This document shows, in pieces, positions 6,871-9,709 of a stretch of 9,709 nt of DNA. The translations under genes were made by a program, and so were the position numbers. The stretch spans positions 1 to 9,709 of the forward strand of contig CAMFPJ010000054.1 in the NCBI GenBank assembly GCA_945971755.1, given 5' to 3'. The notes below the pieces were generated by a model. It searched no databases, was not told the origin of the DNA, and saw only the letters and a program-made list of their open reading frames with translations. This DNA comes from an uncultured Clostridia bacterium (lineage in GTDB: Bacteria > Bacillota > Clostridia > Oscillospirales > Acutalibacteraceae). Numbering within the stretch: position 1 is the first letter of the stretch; every line of letters begins with the position of its first letter.

Positions 6871-8622
6871 TTATGCATTTGAGTTTGCAAGGTTGCTGAC
6901 AACAATCTGGTTAATATGCTTTGTTTCAGCCTTAAATGCCCATTTAAGAATAAAACTGTCCATGTTGATAGGCTGAATGTACTTTGCATCAATCTCATCA
7001 ATAAGTTTTGTTGAAGCATCACCGAGAATTTCTTCTTTTATTTTTGTGTACCAAGTTTCACCCTGAGACTTAATGTAGTACATAATGTGATAACCGTATT
7101 CGGTTTCAATAATCTCAACATCTCCGGGTTTTCTTGCTTCATCGATTGCCCAGTTACGGAAAGATTCAACATAGTTTGAAGAAGCGTTAACACCTTCGTA
7201 AATACCGTCATTGTTTACCTTGCCGTCAGAGTCAACATCTTTAGAATATTTTACGGTAAGAGCAGCAAAATTCTCTTCTGTGGGGTTTTTAAGGTATTCG
7301 GCAAGAACTTTGTCAGCTTCTGCCTTTACTTCTGCTTTCTGCTTATCTGTAACAGGAATTTCTTTGCCGTCAGCATCTTTTTGTGCATCGGGGAACTTGA
7401 AGAGAATGTGTCTTACATCGTTTCCTGCGGAAGTTGTATCTTTCTTGGGAAGAGCAGTTGCCATTACAACAAAGAAGTCATCTTCTCCCACTGTAAATAC
7501 TGCCTTATCTCCGACTTTTCTGTCTTTGTTAAACATCCAGTTTGCAGCTTCTTCACTGATAGTCGAAGTAATATCATCTTTATAAGTGTTCTTCATTATT
7601 GTAGTAGAATCGGGATCTGAATCTTTTGTCTCGCTGTCTTTTTTGAGTTCAGCGGCAGCTAACTTTAAGAATTCTTCTTCGCTTGTAGCACTTGCAAGGA
7701 ATGCGTCGGCCAAAGCCTTTGCCTTTTTGCGTGCTGTCTCTTTTGCGGTATCGTCCGCATTTTCGTCATATTCCGCAGCAAACGGATAAGCACGAAGACT
7801 TACAATGTTGTAAGAGTCGGGGTCTGCATTATATCTGTCATTAATCTGCTCATCTGTTATAGAATTTTCTGTGTCCGTTGCATACTTTTCAAAATATGCG
7901 TTAGCAAGCACTTGCTCCTCTTGAATTTGGCGAATCATCTTTTCGGTAATACCGTTGCCGTATGCCTGACGAAGGTATCTATCAAGAGAATAGTCTTTTT
8001 CTTTTGCCGTTTCTGCCATTGAACTGATGTACTCATCAATCTCTTTCTGATCGTCTGCAGTCATTGAAAGACCTGCTTCCTTCGCAAGCTTGGCACCGTA
8101 CTTAATCTGAACAAGCTGACTTATGGCACCGTATTTCATAACATCTGCCCAAGTGGCAGACTCTTTACCAAGGTCTTTCAGAGTAATACCGGTGAAAGAG
8201 CTGTAATCGTCTTTGTAATCTTGTGATGCCGGTGACTTTGTGTAGTCATAGCCGGTAATCGTTACGCCTGCGCCCTCACCGTAATACTGGGAGTACTGTG
8301 ACTCATACTGGTACGAAGTGTTTGTAATATTAACCCAAACATTATAGTAGAAATAGTTGAATTCCGCTAAAGAAAAATTAAGGTCTTTGTCAGAAACCTG
8401 AACCTTAAGAACCTTTTGAGGAGTGCCAAAGAAATTAAGCACACCTCCAACAACGCCAAAGCAAATTGCAACAACAAGTACAACTGCAATTACTTTGCCG
8501 AGAATCTTTTTTGCTCTTGAAAAAGAAGGATTCTTTTTTGCTTTTTTGGCTGCTGCTTTCGCAAGGCGCTCTTTGCGTTCCTCACGATAAAGCTCAGCTT
8601 GTGATTTGTTGTTATTTTCCAT
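6871..8622 (-). CDS. Membrane-anchored PrsA/SurA-like foldase (parvulin-type PPIase)
   Basis: Predicted extracytoplasmic peptidyl-prolyl isomerase and chaperone for secreted proteins, 583 aa from the chosen start. Residues 1-42 are a Lys/Arg-rich, cytoplasmic tail; 43-65 form one hydrophobic segment (KVIAVVLVVAIC...), making it a type II-like membrane anchor. The exported part begins with a SurA_N-like helical region (about 75-270, Tyr-rich near 90-140). A degenerate parvulin-like segment follows (about 274-393), then a clearer parvulin domain (about 401-520) opening with VRHILF (403-408) and ending GYHIMYY (510-516). C54 is preceded by VAI, so no proper lipobox exists, unlike Bacillus PrsA. 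The last 60 residues are unassigned. The ATG at 8622 is chosen because AAAGGA (8636-8631) sits 8 nt before it; upstream ATG codons overlap or precede that site. It probably has its own promoter and a hairpin terminator. The family call is good; clients and isomerase activity are inferred. Confidence 0.85.
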   Translation of the reverse strand: MENNNKSQAELYREERKERLAKAAAKKAKKNPSFSRAKKILGKVIAVVLVVAICFGVVGGVLNFFGTPQKVLKVQVSDKDLNFSLAEFNYFYYNVWVNITNTSYQYESQYSQYYGEGAGVTITGYDYTKSPASQDYKDDYSSFTGITLKDLGKESATWADVMKYGAISQLVQIKYGAKLAKEAGLSMTADDQKEIDEYISSMAETAKEKDYSLDRYLRQAYGNGITEKMIRQIQEEQVLANAYFEKYATDTENSITDEQINDRYNADPDSYNIVSLRAYPFAAEYDENADDTAKETARKKAKALADAFLASATSEEEFLKLAAAELKKDSETKDSDPDSTTIMKNTYKDDITSTISEEAANWMFNKDRKVGDKAVFTVGEDDFFVVMATALPKKDTTSAGNDVRHILFKFPDAQKDADGKEIPVTDKQKAEVKAEADKVLAEYLKNPTEENFAALTVKYSKDVDSDGKVNNDGIYEGVNASSNYVESFRNWAIDEARKPGDVEIIETEYGYHIMYYIKSQGETWYTKIKEEILGDASTKLIDEIDAKYIQPINMDSFILKWAFKAETKHINQIVVSNLANSNA

Positions 8623-8630
8623 TAAAAACA

Positions 8631-8636
8631 TCCTTT
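8631..8636 (-). promoter_or_regulatory. Ribosome binding site deciding the foldase start
   Basis: AAAGGA on the - strand lies 8 nt upstream of the ATG at 8622. An in-frame ATG at 8631 overlaps this site and one at 8640 lies before it, so both are poor starts. The protein should begin MENNNK. Confidence 0.8.
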
Positions 8637-8663
8637 GCAAACAAATTTACAACAAGTATATTC

Positions 8664-8692
8664 ATTTTACACTATTTTGAGGAATTATACAA
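8664..8692 (-). promoter_or_regulatory. Possible promoter of the foldase gene
   Basis: On the - strand TTGTAT (8692-8687) and TAAAAT (8669-8664) are 17 nt apart, placing a start near 8657 and a leader of about 35 nt. A better -10 hexamer, TATAAT (8689-8684), overlaps the -35 of this pair but has no good -35 of its own at 16-18 nt. One of the two probably drives the gene; I cannot decide which. Confidence 0.4.
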
Positions 8693-8699
8693 GTGAAAT

Positions 8700-8741
8700 A
8701 TTGAAAATTATTATCAATTTATTGAAAATATTAAATCATTT
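8700..8741. repeat. Imperfect 21-nt tandem repeat upstream of the foldase gene
   Basis: Two copies starting with ATTGAAAAT (8700 and 8721) are spaced 21 nt, about two DNA turns. The first also forms ATTGA (8700-8704) and TCAAT (8714-8718) as an inverted repeat. The position just upstream of the promoter region would suit a regulator site, but the second copy runs into the stop region of the lyase gene and the AT-rich composition makes chance likely. Confidence 0.3.
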
Positions 8742-9639
8742 CAACAAATTTGTTGATTTTATCACTTATCTTAATCGCTCTTTCATCATTGGTGTCAAGT
8801 GGAAGAAACGGCAAACGGGGTTTTCCTGCAGGAATACCGTAGCGGCGTGTAATAACCGCCTTTGAAGCGCCGTAAAGTGACGGGCAGGCGAGCAAATCAA
8901 AAATGCACTCGTTAATTCGTGACTGCCAAACCTTCGCTTCTTCAATATTACCCTTTTCAATGAGGGCGTTAAGGTGAACAAAAAGTTCCGGCATTGTGCC
9001 GTATGTACCGCCGATTCCCGCTTTTGCACCCATGAGTCTGCCTGCAAGAAATTGCTCGTCAGGTCCGTTGAACACAACGAAATCTTTTCCGCCGAGGCTT
9101 GCAAATCTCTCAATTTGGCAGGTGCTGTCGGAAGAGTTTTTAATACCGATAACTTTTTCGTTTTTCAGCATTTCGTGAAAAAGATTGTATGAAAGGTCGT
9201 AGCCCGTAAGCTGCGGAATGTTATATATAATGAAAGGTAAGTCAACGCTTTCGGTAATTGAATTCCAATGAAGTGCAATGGACTTTTCAGGGAGTCGATA
9301 GTAAACGCTGGGTACTGCTGAAATAGCATCAACTCCAATTTTTTCAGCGTGTTTTGCAAGTTCTATTGATTCTTTTGTGGAAGCACATCCAACGTGAACT
9401 ATTACCGCCATTTCGTCCCCGGCGGCTTCTTTAACACTTTCGGCAATCTGTTTTCTTTCGTCAGTATTCAGAAGAAAACCTTCGCCTGTGGAACCGCAGG
9501 CGTAAATACCGCTGATTCCAACTTCTTTATATTTTTTGACAAGTGCTTTTACGGCATCGGTGTTGATGTTGTCATTTTCGTCATAAATTGCGTTGAGTGC
9601 AACAAAAACACCTTTGAATTTTTCCGTATTATATCTCAT
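8731..9639 (-). CDS. nanA: N-acetylneuraminate lyase-type aldolase (DapA/NanA family)
   Basis: Class I aldolase of the DHDPS/NAL family, 302 aa, probably cleaving N-acetylneuraminate to N-acetylmannosamine + pyruvate in sialic acid catabolism. Residues seen: GSTGE (49-53) for the pyruvate carboxylate, Y139 in YNIP (139-142), and Schiff-base lysine K167 in GIKNSSD. NAL-like traits are VHVGC (81-85), NGPDEQF (191-197, with D194/E195 like the substrate-binding DE of E. coli NanA), and YNIPQLTG, which lacks the Arg that in true DapA follows the YN-P motif to bind the aspartate-semialdehyde product side. The start is supported by GGGAGG (9650-9645), five nt upstream. No other sialic-acid gene lies in the window; the upstream sequence is cut off by the contig end after about 35 nt, so any operon partner is missing. 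A related 2-keto-acid aldolase activity cannot be excluded. Confidence 0.85.
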   Translation of the reverse strand: MRYNTEKFKGVFVALNAIYDENDNINTDAVKALVKKYKEVGISGIYACGSTGEGFLLNTDERKQIAESVKEAAGDEMAVIVHVGCASTKESIELAKHAEKIGVDAISAVPSVYYRLPEKSIALHWNSITESVDLPFIIYNIPQLTGYDLSYNLFHEMLKNEKVIGIKNSSDSTCQIERFASLGGKDFVVFNGPDEQFLAGRLMGAKAGIGGTYGTMPELFVHLNALIEKGNIEEAKVWQSRINECIFDLLACPSLYGASKAVITRRYGIPAGKPRLPFLPLDTNDERAIKISDKINKFVEMI

Positions 9640-9674
9640 AATTGCCTCCCGAATGAAAATTTTTAGTAATATTT

Positions 9675-9709
9675 CTGTCTCTTATACACATCTCCGAGCC
9701 CACGAGACA
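9675..9709. other. Illumina Nextera adapter sequence (artefact)
   Basis: Bases 9675-9693 equal the 19-bp Tn5 mosaic end CTGTCTCTTATACACATCT, and 9694-9708 equal CCGAGCCCACGAGAC, the rest of the Nextera read-through adapter. The final A may be the first index base. This is untrimmed library sequence, not genome; genomic sequence ends at about 9674. Confidence 0.98.

Noticed and set aside
7211..7585. A 124-codon + strand open frame opposite the foldase gene
   Set aside because: Ser/Phe/Ala-rich composition is the mirror of the foldase codons; the opposing frame has clear domain structure.
8455..8470. C54 of the foldase as a lipoprotein cysteine
   Set aside because: The preceding residues are VAI; a lipobox needs Gly, Ala or Ser before Cys, and the cysteine lies mid-way in the hydrophobic segment.
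8731..9639. Annotation as 4-hydroxy-tetrahydrodipicolinate synthase (dapA)
   Set aside because: The YNIPQLTG segment lacks the Arg typical of DapA, and the HVGC and PDE motifs match N-acetylneuraminate lyase instead.

Overview
The window is a 9.7 kb contig fragment, moderately AT-rich by eye, from what is most likely a low-GC Gram-positive bacterium of the class Clostridia, perhaps a gut Oscillospiraceae/Ruminococcaceae-type organism. This is an inference from four things: strong GGAG-type ribosome binding sites, sigma-A-like promoters, a DNA polymerase I without proofreading residues, and a membrane-anchored PrsA-like foldase. No rRNA, tRNA, CRISPR array, transposase or phage gene was seen. 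The last 35 bases are not genomic: they match the Illumina Nextera (Tn5) adapter, so the right edge is a sequencing-library end.

Left part (25-4486, + strand): a tightly packed three-gene operon. DNA polymerase I (polA) is followed after 2 nt by one reading frame that fuses a low-molecular-weight phosphatase of the YwlE (protein-arginine phosphatase) type to a RimI-type ribosomal-protein N-acetyltransferase. After 11 more nt comes tsaD, for the t6A tRNA modification. RimI and TsaD are common neighbours in bacteria; the phosphatase fusion and the polA linkage are the unusual parts.

Middle (4487-6436, + strand): GTP-dependent PEP carboxykinase (pckG). It has its own near-consensus promoter and a roughly 100-nt leader holding an unused Shine-Dalgarno-like GGAGG, a possible 24-codon ORF and two small hairpins. 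A strong terminator follows the gene.

Convergent junction (6437-6870, 434 nt): no gene. It holds the pckG terminator, a nested palindromic element built from AGTGATATT modules, a bidirectional terminator-like hairpin, a stretch with two mutually exclusive stems, and the terminator of the opposing gene.

Right part (- strand): an N-acetylneuraminate lyase-type aldolase (8731-9639), then, 108 nt downstream, a secreted, TM-anchored foldase with two parvulin-like regions (6871-8622). The spacer between them is AT-rich, shows no terminator, and contains a probable promoter and a 21-nt repeat.

Most of the window is core housekeeping. I did not find a convincing new multi-gene system. The best candidates for novelty are the phosphatase-RimI fusion and the modular palindromic repeat.
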